Positions 8,953-17,598 of a DNA stretch of 64,000 nt are shown here, piece by piece. Each line of letters starts with the position of its first letter. Within the stretch, counting starts at the first letter, position 1. Origin of the DNA: Nocardioides glacieisoli (lineage in GTDB: Bacteria > Actinomycetota > Actinomycetes > Propionibacteriales > Nocardioidaceae). The translations under genes were made by a program, and so were the position numbers. Location of the stretch: NCBI RefSeq assembly GCF_004137245.1, contig NZ_SDWS01000004.1, forward strand, positions 310,001 to 374,000, written 5' to 3'. Under the pieces are notes generated by a model. It saw only the letters and a list, made by a program, of their open reading frames with translations, was not told the origin of the DNA and did not search any database.

Positions 8953-11004
8953 GTGGTCAACACACCTGGGGGTACGAAGATGGGTTCCAAGACTCGCGGC
9001 CGGTCGACCAACCGGTTCACGAAGGGAGCGGCCGTTGCGGTCGCTCTCGCACTGCCAGGGTCGTTCCTGGCCATGACACAGACCTCGGCCTCGGCGGCAC
9101 CCGTGCCGACGAGCGCCACCGGGTCCACGTCGGCTGGCCTGCTGGGAGTCGACGTGCTCGACGCAGTCGTGCCCGTCGTCGGCAGCTTCACCGCCGCCTC
9201 GGTGGACGTCGCGCCCGTCAGCGGCTCCCTCTCGGCTGCCTCGCCCCGCGTCGGCGCCAAGGCTGCCAACCTGGGCGCCATCCTGCTCAACCAGACGCTT
9301 CCGCCGCTGCTCACCGAGGCCTCGCAGACGGCTCCGCCCACGAACGCTGCGCCGAGCGTCGCGAACGGCCCGGTCATCCCAGCCGGCCCGCTCCTGACCG
9401 CGGGCATCTCCACGTCCACAGCGCACGCGCGGTTCACCGACGGTTCGTGCCTCCCTGCGGCGACGCCGCTGAGCTCCTCGTCCACGACGACGCTGAACGC
9501 TGCCGTCCTCGACGTCCCGGTGACCGGAGCACTGGTCCGCGCCCCGGGTGAGGTCACCACGAGCCAGGACGTCAGCCTCGTCTCGACCGGAGGGACGAAC
9601 GACGAGCGCAAGGTCGTCGCCACCTCCGCGAGCACGCTGGCCGACCTCGACCTCTTCGGCTCCGTCGACATCGGCGTGAGCAAGCGACCCACGCTCACCG
9701 CCACCGCCACCGGAAAGCCAGGCGGTGCGGATGTCAGCTACAACGAGCCCGTCGTGACGGTGACCGTCCCGAACCGTCCGGAGCCGTTCGTGCTGGACGT
9801 GGCCAACGAGACGGCCACGTTCGTCCTGCCCGAGAACCCGCTCCTCACCGTCGAGCTGTCCCTGGGCACCGCGACGAACGTCACCGAGGCTGCTGACGGC
9901 ACCAGCGCCTCCGGCCAGGCATCGCTGCTCCGCCTGAAGCTGGCGACGACCGCGGCGCCCCTGACCATCGCCAACGTCGACATCGTCCCGCTCTCGGCGT
10001 CCGCCGGCGCTCCGGCCGGTGGCATCCAGTGCGGTGACGGCGGAGGCAACCCGCAGCCGGGCGCGATCGCTGCACCCGACATCACCTCGCCGGCCTCTGG
10101 CGCGACGGTGACCGACTCGACGCCCGTGATCTCGGGAACCGGTCTGCCCGGCGCCGTGGTCACCGTGACCGAGGGTGGCACCGTGATCTGCACCGCGACC
10201 GTGCGCGCCAACGGCACGTGGAGCTGCGAGCCCGGTACGCCGCTGACGGCTGGCCCGCACACCGTGACGGCGACGCAGACCCTGGACGGCCAGACGAGTC
10301 CTGCCGACTCGACCACGTTCACGGTCGTCCCTGACCCGAACGACCCGGACGGCGACGGCCTGCCGACCGGCCAGGAGGGTCCGATCGGCACCAACGCGAA
10401 CGACCCCGACTCCGACGACGACGGCCTGTCGGACGGCGCCGAGGTCAACACGCACGGCACGCTCCCGCTGAACCCGGACACCGACGGTGACGGCCTGCTC
10501 GACGGCGCCGAGGTCAACACCCACGGCACCGACCCGCTGGACGCCGACACCGACAACGACGGACTCACCGACGGCCAGGAGGTCAAGGGCGTCAAGATCC
10601 GCGAGCGCTTCGAGGTCTGCGGCAAGAAGGTCAAGAAATCGATCACCGTGACCACCAACCCGCTCGTCAAGGACACCGACAAGGACGGTCTGAGCGACGG
10701 TAAGGAGGTCAAGGGCTACAAGATCAAGCAGAAGGTGAAGACCCGGAAGGGGTCCTTCGTGATCGGCAAGACCCGCTCGAACCCGAAGAAGCAGGACACC
10801 GACCGCGACGGCCTGAAGGACAAGGCCGAGGTCACCGGCAAGGCCAACAAGCGCTACAAGAAGGCCAAGACCGACCCGACCAAGTGCGACACCGACAAGG
10901 GTGGCGTCCGCGACGGCATGGAGGTCCGTGCCAAGGCCAACCCGGCCGACTGGCGTTCGGGCCCGCGTGACCCGGGCGTGAAGAACGGTCGCAGGCGGGG
11001 CTGA
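8953..11004 (+). CDS. Secreted Ig-like/thrombospondin type 3 calcium-binding repeat protein
   Basis: 683 residues from GTG 8953 (GAGGG 7 nt upstream). An ATG at 8980 with GGGGG 7 nt upstream is an equally good start and gives a classic signal peptide ending ...TSASAAP. After the signal comes a Ser/Thr/Ala-rich beta region (to about residue 370) and one Ig-like domain (VRANGTWSCEPG). Seven calcium-binding repeats follow: DPDGDGLPTGQE, DSDDDGLSDGAE, DTDGDGLLDGAE, DTDNDGLTDGQE, DTDKDGLSDGKE, DTDRDGLKDKAE and CDTDKGGVRDGME. A basic spacer with two Cys (EVCGKKVKK, KCDTDK) sits among the last repeats. No LPXTG or membrane anchor is seen, so it is probably released or loosely wall-bound. Biological role unknown. 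Confidence 0.82.
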   Translation: MVNTPGGTKMGSKTRGRSTNRFTKGAAVAVALALPGSFLAMTQTSASAAPVPTSATGSTSAGLLGVDVLDAVVPVVGSFTAASVDVAPVSGSLSAASPRVGAKAANLGAILLNQTLPPLLTEASQTAPPTNAAPSVANGPVIPAGPLLTAGISTSTAHARFTDGSCLPAATPLSSSSTTTLNAAVLDVPVTGALVRAPGEVTTSQDVSLVSTGGTNDERKVVATSASTLADLDLFGSVDIGVSKRPTLTATATGKPGGADVSYNEPVVTVTVPNRPEPFVLDVANETATFVLPENPLLTVELSLGTATNVTEAADGTSASGQASLLRLKLATTAAPLTIANVDIVPLSASAGAPAGGIQCGDGGGNPQPGAIAAPDITSPASGATVTDSTPVISGTGLPGAVVTVTEGGTVICTATVRANGTWSCEPGTPLTAGPHTVTATQTLDGQTSPADSTTFTVVPDPNDPDGDGLPTGQEGPIGTNANDPDSDDDGLSDGAEVNTHGTLPLNPDTDGDGLLDGAEVNTHGTDPLDADTDNDGLTDGQEVKGVKIRERFEVCGKKVKKSITVTTNPLVKDTDKDGLSDGKEVKGYKIKQKVKTRKGSFVIGKTRSNPKKQDTDRDGLKDKAEVTGKANKRYKKAKTDPTKCDTDKGGVRDGMEVRAKANPADWRSGPRDPGVKNGRRRG

Positions 11005-11022
11005 ACCTCGCACCCCTGAGGG

Positions 11023-11059
11023 ACCGGCGCACCGGGCAGTCACTGCCCGGTGCGCCGGT
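11023..11059 (+). terminator. Hairpin after intact TSP3 gene
   Basis: ACCGGCGCACCGGGCA (11023-11038) and TGCCCGGTGCGCCGGT (11044-11059) form a 16-bp stem with loop GTCAC, followed by TTG. It is homologous to the hairpin at 7851-7891. Confidence 0.8.
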
Positions 11060-11112
11060 TTGCGCGTGCGCGAGACCTGATGTCACGAGGAGGGCCGACT
11101 AGGCTCCTCGGC

Positions 11113-11973
11113 GTGGAGGACCACCTGCCGCAGTCCGTGCGGGTCGAGCGACGGGCCGTCTCCGAGCGTGAGTCGCGCGACGCCAACGGCCCCGACTGGG
11201 ACCGCTACGCCGACGAGTACCAGGCCACCCACGGCGCCTTCCTCGGGGACGCCGGCTTCGTGTGGGGTCCCGAGGGCCACCGCGAGGACGACCTCGCGAT
11301 CCTCGGCGAGGTCGCTGGCCTCGACGTCCTCGAGGTCGGCAGCGGCGCCGGCCAGTGCTCGCGCTGGGTCCGCACCCACGGTGGGCGCGGCATCGGTCTC
11401 GATCTCTCCCACCGCCAGCTCCAGCACTCGCTCCGCCTCGACGCCGAGACCGGGGTGACCGTCCCGTCGGTGCGCGGCACCGCGACCGACCTGCCCTTCG
11501 GTGCGTCGAGCTTCGACGTGGTCTTCTGCTCCTTCGGGGCCCTCCAGTTCGTCAGCGACATCGAGCGGGCCCTGGCGGAGGTCGCGCGCGTGCTGCGCCC
11601 GGGCGGCCGTTTCGCCTTCTCGATCACCCACCCGACCCGGTGGATGTTCCCCGACGACCCGGGCGAGGCCGGGCTGACCGCCAGCCAGTCCTACTGGGAC
11701 CGCACGCCCTACGTCGAGGTGGACGACGTGACCGGCGTCGTGTCCTACGTCGAGCACCATCGCACGCTGGGCGACTGGGTGCGCCTGCTGAGCGCGAGCG
11801 ACTTCGTGCTCTCCGACCTCGTCGAGCCCGAGTGGCCCGAGCAGCACGACCGTGTCTGGGGCGGGTGGTCACGCGCCCGCGGGCTGCTGACCCCCGGCAC
11901 GGCGATCTTCGTGGCGCACTCGAGCGGCGCGTCCGCACCGGTCGGTGGGCCCGGCGGCGCGGACGGCCAGTAG
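11113..11973 (+). CDS. Class I SAM-dependent methyltransferase
   Basis: From GTG 11113 the protein has 286 residues starting VEDHLPQSVRVERRAVSE. The Rossmann motif I is VLEVGSGAGQCSRW, the acidic end of beta-2 is GLDLS, and motif IV/V reads FDVVFCSFGALQFV then LRPGGRF. Frame-compatible ATG starts at 11050 and 11080 lie in or just past the preceding terminator and were not used. Close actinobacterial relatives are generic methyltransferases without assigned substrates. It precedes dprE1 with a 9-bp gap, so it may be co-transcribed with dprE1-dprE2, though nothing in the protein links it to arabinan synthesis. Confidence 0.8.
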   Translation: MEDHLPQSVRVERRAVSERESRDANGPDWDRYADEYQATHGAFLGDAGFVWGPEGHREDDLAILGEVAGLDVLEVGSGAGQCSRWVRTHGGRGIGLDLSHRQLQHSLRLDAETGVTVPSVRGTATDLPFGASSFDVVFCSFGALQFVSDIERALAEVARVLRPGGRFAFSITHPTRWMFPDDPGEAGLTASQSYWDRTPYVEVDDVTGVVSYVEHHRTLGDWVRLLSASDFVLSDLVEPEWPEQHDRVWGGWSRARGLLTPGTAIFVAHSSGASAPVGGPGGADGQ

Positions 11974-11982
11974 CGTGACTGC

Positions 11983-13356
11983 GTGACCGAGCACCCCCGA
12001 AGGCAGCCGGCCGTGGCAGTGGACCGGCGGCTGACGGGCTGGGGCCAGACCAGCCCGAGCGTCGCGTCGTGGGTGCGAGCGACGACTGTGGACGAGGTCC
12101 GCGCAGCGGTCCGCGGCGGACAGCACCGGGGTGTGCTCGCGCGGGGACTCGGTCGCTCCTACGGCGACGCTGCGCAGAACGCCGGCGGCCTCGTCGTCGA
12201 CGTGACGGGCCTCGACCGCATCCTGTCCATCGACGCGGACGTGCCCAGTGTGGTCGTCGAGGCCGGAGTCAGCCTCGACGTCCTGATGAGGGCGGTCCTG
12301 CCTCTTCGGTTGTGGGTACCGGTCCTTCCGGGCACCCGCCACGTGACCGTCGGGGGTGCGATCGCCTCGGACGTGCACGGCAAGAACCACCACGTGGCCG
12401 GCTCGTTCGGGCACCACGTGCTTGCCCTCTGGCTGGTGACCGCCGACGGCGACGAGCACCGGCTGACACCGGACGATCCCCTGTTCTGGGCGACCGTGGG
12501 CGGGATGGGTCTCACGGGCATCATCACCCGGGCGCACCTGAGCCTGACCCGCACGGAGACGGCCTACGTCAGCGTCAGCACCGAGCGCGCGCCAGACCTC
12601 GCGTCGACGATGCGGCTGCTCGAGGCGAGCGACGACGACGCCCCCTACACCGTGGCCTGGTTCGACTCGATGAGCTCACGCCCACAGGTGGGGCGCGGGG
12701 TCGTGCACCGGGGACGACTGTCGTCGTGGGAGGAGCTGTCCCCGCGCCAGCGTCGCAGCGCGCTGGTCCTGCCGGCGGGACGGGCAGTGCGGGTCCCGGA
12801 CGTCGTCCCCCGCAGTGCCCTGAACCGTGTCAGCGGCCGCGCCTTCAACGAGGTCTGGTTCCGCAAGGCCCCGCGCCAGCGGGTGGACGGCATCCAGTCG
12901 GCGTCCGCGTTCTTCCATCCCCTCGACGGGATCACCGACTGGAACCGGCTGTACGGCCCACGGGGCTTCTGCCAGTACCAGTTCGTCGTGCCCTTCTCCG
13001 CAGCCGACAGCGTCCACGAGTGCGTCGAGCTCATCGTCGCCTCCGGCCACGTGTCGTGCCTCAACGTGCTCAAGCGTCTGGGACCGGGCAATCGCGGCCT
13101 CCTGTCCTTCCCGATGCCTGGATGGACCTTGGCGGCCGACTTCCCTGTCCGCGAGGGCCTGGACGAGCTGCTCGACGCCCTGGACGGCATCGTCCTGCGT
13201 GCGGGAGGCCGTCTCTACCTCACCAAGGACAGTCGGATGACCGAGCAGACCTTGCACGCGTCCTACCCGGGACTCGACGAGTTCCGGCGCATCAGGCAGC
13301 AGGTGGATCCCGCCGGGGTCTTCACTTCGGACCTCGCCCGCCGGCTCCACCTCTAG
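11983..13356 (+). CDS. dprE1: Decaprenylphosphoryl-beta-D-ribose oxidase
   Basis: 457 residues from GTG 11983. The FAD-binding (PCMH/VAO-type) N-terminus has GLGRSYGDAAQNAGG and HVTVGGAIASDVHGKNHH; the C-terminal part keeps the DprE1 hallmarks QYQFVVP, FPMPGW and LYLTKDSR. DprE1 oxidises the 2'-hydroxyl of decaprenylphosphoryl ribose, the first half of epimerisation to decaprenylphosphoryl arabinose, at the membrane. The neighbour (15 bp downstream) is the reductase DprE2, which completes the reaction. The active-site Lys is conserved (K415, matching Lys418 of M. tuberculosis). The benzothiazinone-target Cys387 of M. tuberculosis is replaced by alanine (A384 in GWTLAADF). Confidence 0.9.
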   Translation: MTEHPRRQPAVAVDRRLTGWGQTSPSVASWVRATTVDEVRAAVRGGQHRGVLARGLGRSYGDAAQNAGGLVVDVTGLDRILSIDADVPSVVVEAGVSLDVLMRAVLPLRLWVPVLPGTRHVTVGGAIASDVHGKNHHVAGSFGHHVLALWLVTADGDEHRLTPDDPLFWATVGGMGLTGIITRAHLSLTRTETAYVSVSTERAPDLASTMRLLEASDDDAPYTVAWFDSMSSRPQVGRGVVHRGRLSSWEELSPRQRRSALVLPAGRAVRVPDVVPRSALNRVSGRAFNEVWFRKAPRQRVDGIQSASAFFHPLDGITDWNRLYGPRGFCQYQFVVPFSAADSVHECVELIVASGHVSCLNVLKRLGPGNRGLLSFPMPGWTLAADFPVREGLDELLDALDGIVLRAGGRLYLTKDSRMTEQTLHASYPGLDEFRRIRQQVDPAGVFTSDLARRLHL

Positions 13357-13371
13357 GAAGGACCACGACCC

Positions 13372-14127
13372 ATGATCGACGCGACGGGGCGACCCCAGAA
13401 GCTGCTCCTGCTGGGAGGCACGTCCGACATCGGCCTGGCGATCGCTCGCGCCTACGTGCAGCCGGGCTCCACGGAGGTCGTCCTGGCTGCTCGTCCCGGT
13501 CCACGGCGTGACGCGGCCGAGGCGGACCTGTCGGCGATGGGCGCGAGGGTCCGGCTCCTCGACTTCGACGCTCACGACACGACCGCCCACCGGGAGGTGG
13601 TCGCGCGCGCGTGGCAGGGCGGCGACGTGGACATCTCGGTGGTCGCGTTCGGGGTGCTGGCCGACAACGAGACAGCGTGGCAGGACGCGTCCGTCGCCGA
13701 GGACATGGCCAGCATCAACTACACCGCCGCCGTGACCGTCGGCGTGGCGCTCGGCGAGCGGATCGTGCAACAGGGCCACGGCGTCATCGTCGCCCTGTCG
13801 AGCGTGGCCGGCGAGCGCGCCCGCCGGTCCAACTTCGTCTACGGCTCCACGAAGGCGGGGTTCGACGCCTTCTACACCGGACTGGGCGAGACGCTGCGTG
13901 AGCACGGCGGCCGGGTCCTGGTGGTCCGTCCGGGGTTCGTGAGGTCCAAGATGACCGCCGGACTGGATCCTGCCCCGCTCTCGGTCACGCCCGAGCAGGT
14001 GGCGGAGGCGGTGCGGGCCGCCGTGCTCGCGGGACGTGAGCAGGTCTGGGTCCCGTCGAGCATGAGGTACGTCATGTCGGTGCTGCGCCACGTGCCACGA
14101 CCGCTCTTCAGGCGTCTCCCGCTCTGA
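13372..14127 (+). CDS. dprE2: Decaprenylphosphoryl-2-keto-D-erythro-pentose reductase
   Basis: 251-residue short-chain dehydrogenase. The NAD(P)-binding motif LLLLGGTSDIGLAIA is at residues 11-25, and the catalytic Tyr-Lys pair is in YGSTKAGFDAF (Y157, K161). DprE2 reduces the keto intermediate made by DprE1 to give decaprenylphosphoryl arabinose, the arabinofuranose donor for the cell wall. AGGAAGG about 10 nt upstream of ATG 13372 supports the start. Its last 20 bp overlap the 3' end of the opposing transglutaminase-like gene. Confidence 0.92.
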   Translation: MIDATGRPQKLLLLGGTSDIGLAIARAYVQPGSTEVVLAARPGPRRDAAEADLSAMGARVRLLDFDAHDTTAHREVVARAWQGGDVDISVVAFGVLADNETAWQDASVAEDMASINYTAAVTVGVALGERIVQQGHGVIVALSSVAGERARRSNFVYGSTKAGFDAFYTGLGETLREHGGRVLVVRPGFVRSKMTAGLDPAPLSVTPEQVAEAVRAAVLAGREQVWVPSSMRYVMSVLRHVPRPLFRRLPL

Positions 14128-16366
14128 CCGGTCGGCGCTGCACGGGCAGCGGGTGCTCCGTACCGCCGTGACCGGCTCGGACGGGCGGACCGATCGCGCG
14201 TCGGCGGGCCCACCCGGCGAGGAGCGAGGCGGGGGTGAGCTGCGCCCACACCCGGCGACGGCCCGTCACCTCGGCGAGCAGGGCACGGCGTACGCCCTCG
14301 CACGAGCGCCAGAAGTCCTCGGCGTCCTCGGTCGTGCCGGGGCCGGGAGCGAACACGGCAGCGTCGGCCCGCCGTGCCAGGTCCATGCCCGCCCCGAGCT
14401 GACGGGCCTGGGCGACGCGGCTCCACGTGTCCGGGACCGGTGTCCCGCGGTCGCGCGCCGCATCGAGGACCTCCTGCCAGCCGTTGACGTAGGGTCCCGA
14501 CCAGCCTCCGGCGGACCTGCGGCGACGACGGCGCAGGACCTTGACGACGGGCACGAGCAGGAGCGCCACGACGACGACAGAGGTCGTGATGACGGCGACG
14601 GCGGTGAGGACCTGTCCCGGCGAGGGCGGGGGGTCGACGACGGTGCCGTCCGGGTTCCTCGACCCGCGGGGCGGACGGATGTCGTCGTCGCGCCCCTTCG
14701 CGGCGTTGTCGAGCTGCTCGGCGACGAAGGTGTCCGGGGGCGGAGCATCCACCTGTTCGTCCCCCTCGGCCGGCAGGTACGTACCGAGGTAGCGCTCGAG
14801 CTTGAGGGGGCGCCAGGTTCCGTCGTCCATCTGCAGCTCCACCCACGACGTCACGTCGGCGTAGTCGACGCGGCCGCCCGGCCCGGGCTCGGCTCCTGTC
14901 ACCATCCGTGCCGGCACCCCGAGCCGGGAGGCGCCGAGGGCCATCAGCGCGCTGTACTGGAACGCCGAACCGCTCGGTCGCCGGAGGCCGAGCATGCGCC
15001 GCCCGAGGGCATCGGCCGACTGGTCGAACGCCTCCGTCCGGCGGACGGTGCCGTTGAGCGAGAGATAGCGGGCGAGGAGGAGCACCTTCTCGAGCGGGAG
15101 CAGGTCGTCATGGTCGAACGGCTCGAGGTAGGAGTCGAGGAACGCCCCCTCCGGCTGCCGCTGCTCGTCGCTCGGCTCGCGGGTGGCGCCACGCCGAGGA
15201 AGGGTGTCCTTGCCGGGGACGGCCTCGAAGGCGTACTCGTCGCGAGGGTCGATGCCGCCCACCACGAGCGCGGTGCCGGTCGCCTGGTTGTACCGGACGT
15301 CGTCGACCTCGGTACGGCCCGGGTTCCAGGCGAAGTCCAGGCGGGTCAGCTCCCCGAGCAGGGGGAGCCAGTCGCTCGACCAGCCAGGGAGGAACCGCAC
15401 ACGCACGACGATCGTGGGTCCGGGGTGCAGCGCGGCCACCTCCTCCCCGATCCGCTTGTAGGTGCCGTAGCCGCCGGAGCCGGGCGACTGCTCGGCCGGC
15501 ACCCAGGCGTCGCCGTCGTAGCGGTCGAGGACGGCGAGGCGCAGGCGCCGGCCGTCCGGAACGCCGGTCACTCTCAGCAACCGGGTGTCGTCGCGCCTCG
15601 GCTCGAACGGCATCGTCGATCGCGCGGCTGCCGAGAGCAGCGGGCTGTTCCCCTCGCCGCTCAGCAGCACCCGGTCCGACTCGTCGTCGTCCGGCACCAG
15701 GAGGAGTGCCAGCCCTGACACGGACGCGACCGTCACCGCCATGGTCACCGCCGCCGCCACAGACCCGCGCGAGCCCTCCACGACGGCCTCCCGCCTGCGA
15801 GCGCGGTGGGCCGCCCAGACCAGCAGGGTGAGGGCGACCAGGATCCCGCGCGGCACGAGCAGGGTCGGCACCAGCACGCCCAGCGGGATGGTCGCTCCGA
15901 GCGCGAGGAGGAGGGGGACCACCGGGGCGAGCGCACGGGTCGTCCCGAGCGCCAGCCAGGCGGCGGCCGCGGTGGCCAGGAAACCGATCAGGAACGGCAC
16001 CAGCAGGGCCTGACCGCTCGGGGCCACCGGCGGAACCGTGCTCACCAGTGTCGTCGGGGCATGGACGCTCTGCACGAGCACCCGGGTCATGCTGTCGAGC
16101 GTCGGCACGAGGAAGGGGCCCGGATCTCGCAGCGCGGCGACGGCGCCGACGGGAGCGAGGAGGACCAGCGCGCCGAGGAAGTACCACCAACCGCCTTCAG
16201 CCGTGCGGCGCGCGAGCAGCGCCAGGACGACCAGCAGCACCACCGGCACCAGACCGGCCGTGAGATAGCTGCGGTCCGCGAAGGTGTCCTCGAAGATCGA
16301 CAGGATGGCGGCCATCACGCCGACGACGACCACCGCGTCGACGAACGTCCCACGTCGCCTGGTCAC
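14108..16366 (-). CDS. DUF3488/transglutaminase-like membrane protein lacking catalytic Cys and His
   Basis: 752 residues from GTG 16366, overlapping the DUF58 stop (GTGA). The N-terminal part (1-230) is a TgpA-type bundle of about six membrane helices, followed by an extracytoplasmic region and one C-terminal membrane helix near VLTAVAVITTSVVVVALLLV. The transglutaminase core is recognisable in ALGASRLGVPARMVTGAEPG, but the usual GxCxxFA segment reads GSAFQYSAL, with Ala in the Cys position, and the usual HAWVEV reads TSWVEL. The fold is therefore probably non-enzymatic, perhaps a binding or scaffold module. It closes the MoxR-DUF58-transglutaminase trio common in actinobacteria. Confidence 0.85.
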   Translation of the reverse strand: MTRRRGTFVDAVVVVGVMAAILSIFEDTFADRSYLTAGLVPVVLLVVLALLARRTAEGGWWYFLGALVLLAPVGAVAALRDPGPFLVPTLDSMTRVLVQSVHAPTTLVSTVPPVAPSGQALLVPFLIGFLATAAAAWLALGTTRALAPVVPLLLALGATIPLGVLVPTLLVPRGILVALTLLVWAAHRARRREAVVEGSRGSVAAAVTMAVTVASVSGLALLLVPDDDESDRVLLSGEGNSPLLSAAARSTMPFEPRRDDTRLLRVTGVPDGRRLRLAVLDRYDGDAWVPAEQSPGSGGYGTYKRIGEEVAALHPGPTIVVRVRFLPGWSSDWLPLLGELTRLDFAWNPGRTEVDDVRYNQATGTALVVGGIDPRDEYAFEAVPGKDTLPRRGATREPSDEQRQPEGAFLDSYLEPFDHDDLLPLEKVLLLARYLSLNGTVRRTEAFDQSADALGRRMLGLRRPSGSAFQYSALMALGASRLGVPARMVTGAEPGPGGRVDYADVTSWVELQMDDGTWRPLKLERYLGTYLPAEGDEQVDAPPPDTFVAEQLDNAAKGRDDDIRPPRGSRNPDGTVVDPPPSPGQVLTAVAVITTSVVVVALLLVPVVKVLRRRRRRSAGGWSGPYVNGWQEVLDAARDRGTPVPDTWSRVAQARQLGAGMDLARRADAAVFAPGPGTTEDAEDFWRSCEGVRRALLAEVTGRRRVWAQLTPASLLAGWARRRAIGPPVRAGHGGTEHPLPVQRRPVRAGDA

Positions 16367-17598
16367 CGCAGGCCCCGCGCCAGAAGCTCGGCGAGCCGAG
16401 CGAGGTCCGGGACGGACAGCTCGCGCAACGTACCGCTGTCGCGGAGGAAGGGCTCCGCGGCGCTGTCGGCCCGCACGACCAGCCAGTCCGCCTCCCGGCT
16501 GAACAGCCGGGCGGCCGCATCCAGGTCCGGCAGCGGTCGTTGGCCTCCGGTCACCTGCACGACCAGGCCCGTGCCGTGGACCGCCTGGGCGGCATCCGCG
16601 GCGTGCTCGAGGTGGTCGTCACCACCGAGGGCGAACCGGCACGCCGCGTCCGTCATCGCCACCGGGGCCCGGCTGCGAGACAGGTGGGGTCCGCACCGCA
16701 GGTAGGTGTCGAAGTCGTCGCGGACGGCCCGCAGCGCGATCGAGGTGGCCACGGAGACCGCCAGCTCGAAGTCGGCCTGCCTCGGGTAGGACTGCCGGGC
16801 ACCGTCGAGCAGCACGGTGACGTGACCGCGCCGCGTCTCGTGGTACTGACGGACCAGCAGCTCGCCCGCCTTCGCCGACGATCTCCAGTGCACGTGCCGC
16901 AGGTCGTCACCCGGGACGTACTCGCGCAGCGCGTGGAAGGCGAGGTCGCTCATCGAGAGCTGCTGGCTGGTGGCCCCGTCGAGGTCGTTGGTCAGTCCGC
17001 CGGCGAACACGGACAGGTCGGTCACCCGGGGCGACACGCGCAGCTCGACGGCCGGACCGGTGCTGAACGTGCGACTGACGAGGCCGACCGGGTCGATCTT
17101 CTCGTAGGTCACTGGCCCGACCGTGTGCACGCCGCGTGCCAGCTCGGGCAGGTGGAGCTCCTCGGTGTGACGTGAGAAGGGCGCCAGGAACGGCAGCCGG
17201 AGCCCCACCCCACGACGCCCGACGGGGACGAGCACGCGGGGGAACAGCATGGGCACCGCGCCAGCCTGCACCTCGAGGCTCGCGGCGGGCGCCGGAGCGC
17301 CTTCGACGATGCGCTCGTGGCGGAGCCGCAGCCCGACCACCAGGCCGCCCGGCAACAGCTGCCAGAGCAGTCCCAGGACCAACAGCCCCAGGGCCACCGC
17401 CGCCAGCTGGGTGAACTCCTGCCAGTGGAACCTCGCTGACAGCCCGCTCGCGACCAGACCGGTCACGAGCACGCCTCGGCCCAGAGGGGTCAGCAGGCGC
17501 AGCGGCGCGGTCAACCGGTACGCCCGGGACGACCTGGACAGCAGCCGGCCGCCGCGCAGCCTGGCGGCGATGGAGGTCGAGCGGGGTGCGCCGCTCAC
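16363..17598 (-). CDS. DUF58 domain-containing protein
   Basis: 411 residues from GTG 17598, which overlaps the MoxR stop as GTGA; a longer upstream reading frame runs inside the MoxR gene and was rejected. Two membrane helices (about 35-80) precede a long extramembrane region. The DUF58 signature is FHALREYVPGDDLRHVHWRS followed by LLVRQYHETR, and a vWA-like segment HVTVLLDGARQ comes after. DUF58 proteins pair with MoxR ATPases and are thought to act in assembly or activation of envelope complexes. The molecular role is not established. Confidence 0.9.
   Translation of the reverse strand: MSGAPRSTSIAARLRGGRLLSRSSRAYRLTAPLRLLTPLGRGVLVTGLVASGLSARFHWQEFTQLAAVALGLLVLGLLWQLLPGGLVVGLRLRHERIVEGAPAPAASLEVQAGAVPMLFPRVLVPVGRRGVGLRLPFLAPFSRHTEELHLPELARGVHTVGPVTYEKIDPVGLVSRTFSTGPAVELRVSPRVTDLSVFAGGLTNDLDGATSQQLSMSDLAFHALREYVPGDDLRHVHWRSSAKAGELLVRQYHETRRGHVTVLLDGARQSYPRQADFELAVSVATSIALRAVRDDFDTYLRCGPHLSRSRAPVAMTDAACRFALGGDDHLEHAADAAQAVHGTGLVVQVTGGQRPLPDLDAAARLFSREADWLVVRADSAAEPFLRDSGTLRELSVPDLARLAELLARGLR

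Noticed and set aside
8947..11043. 698-codon minus-strand frame
   Set aside because: Antisense of the TSP3 repeat gene, which has signal peptide, repeats and terminator on the + strand.
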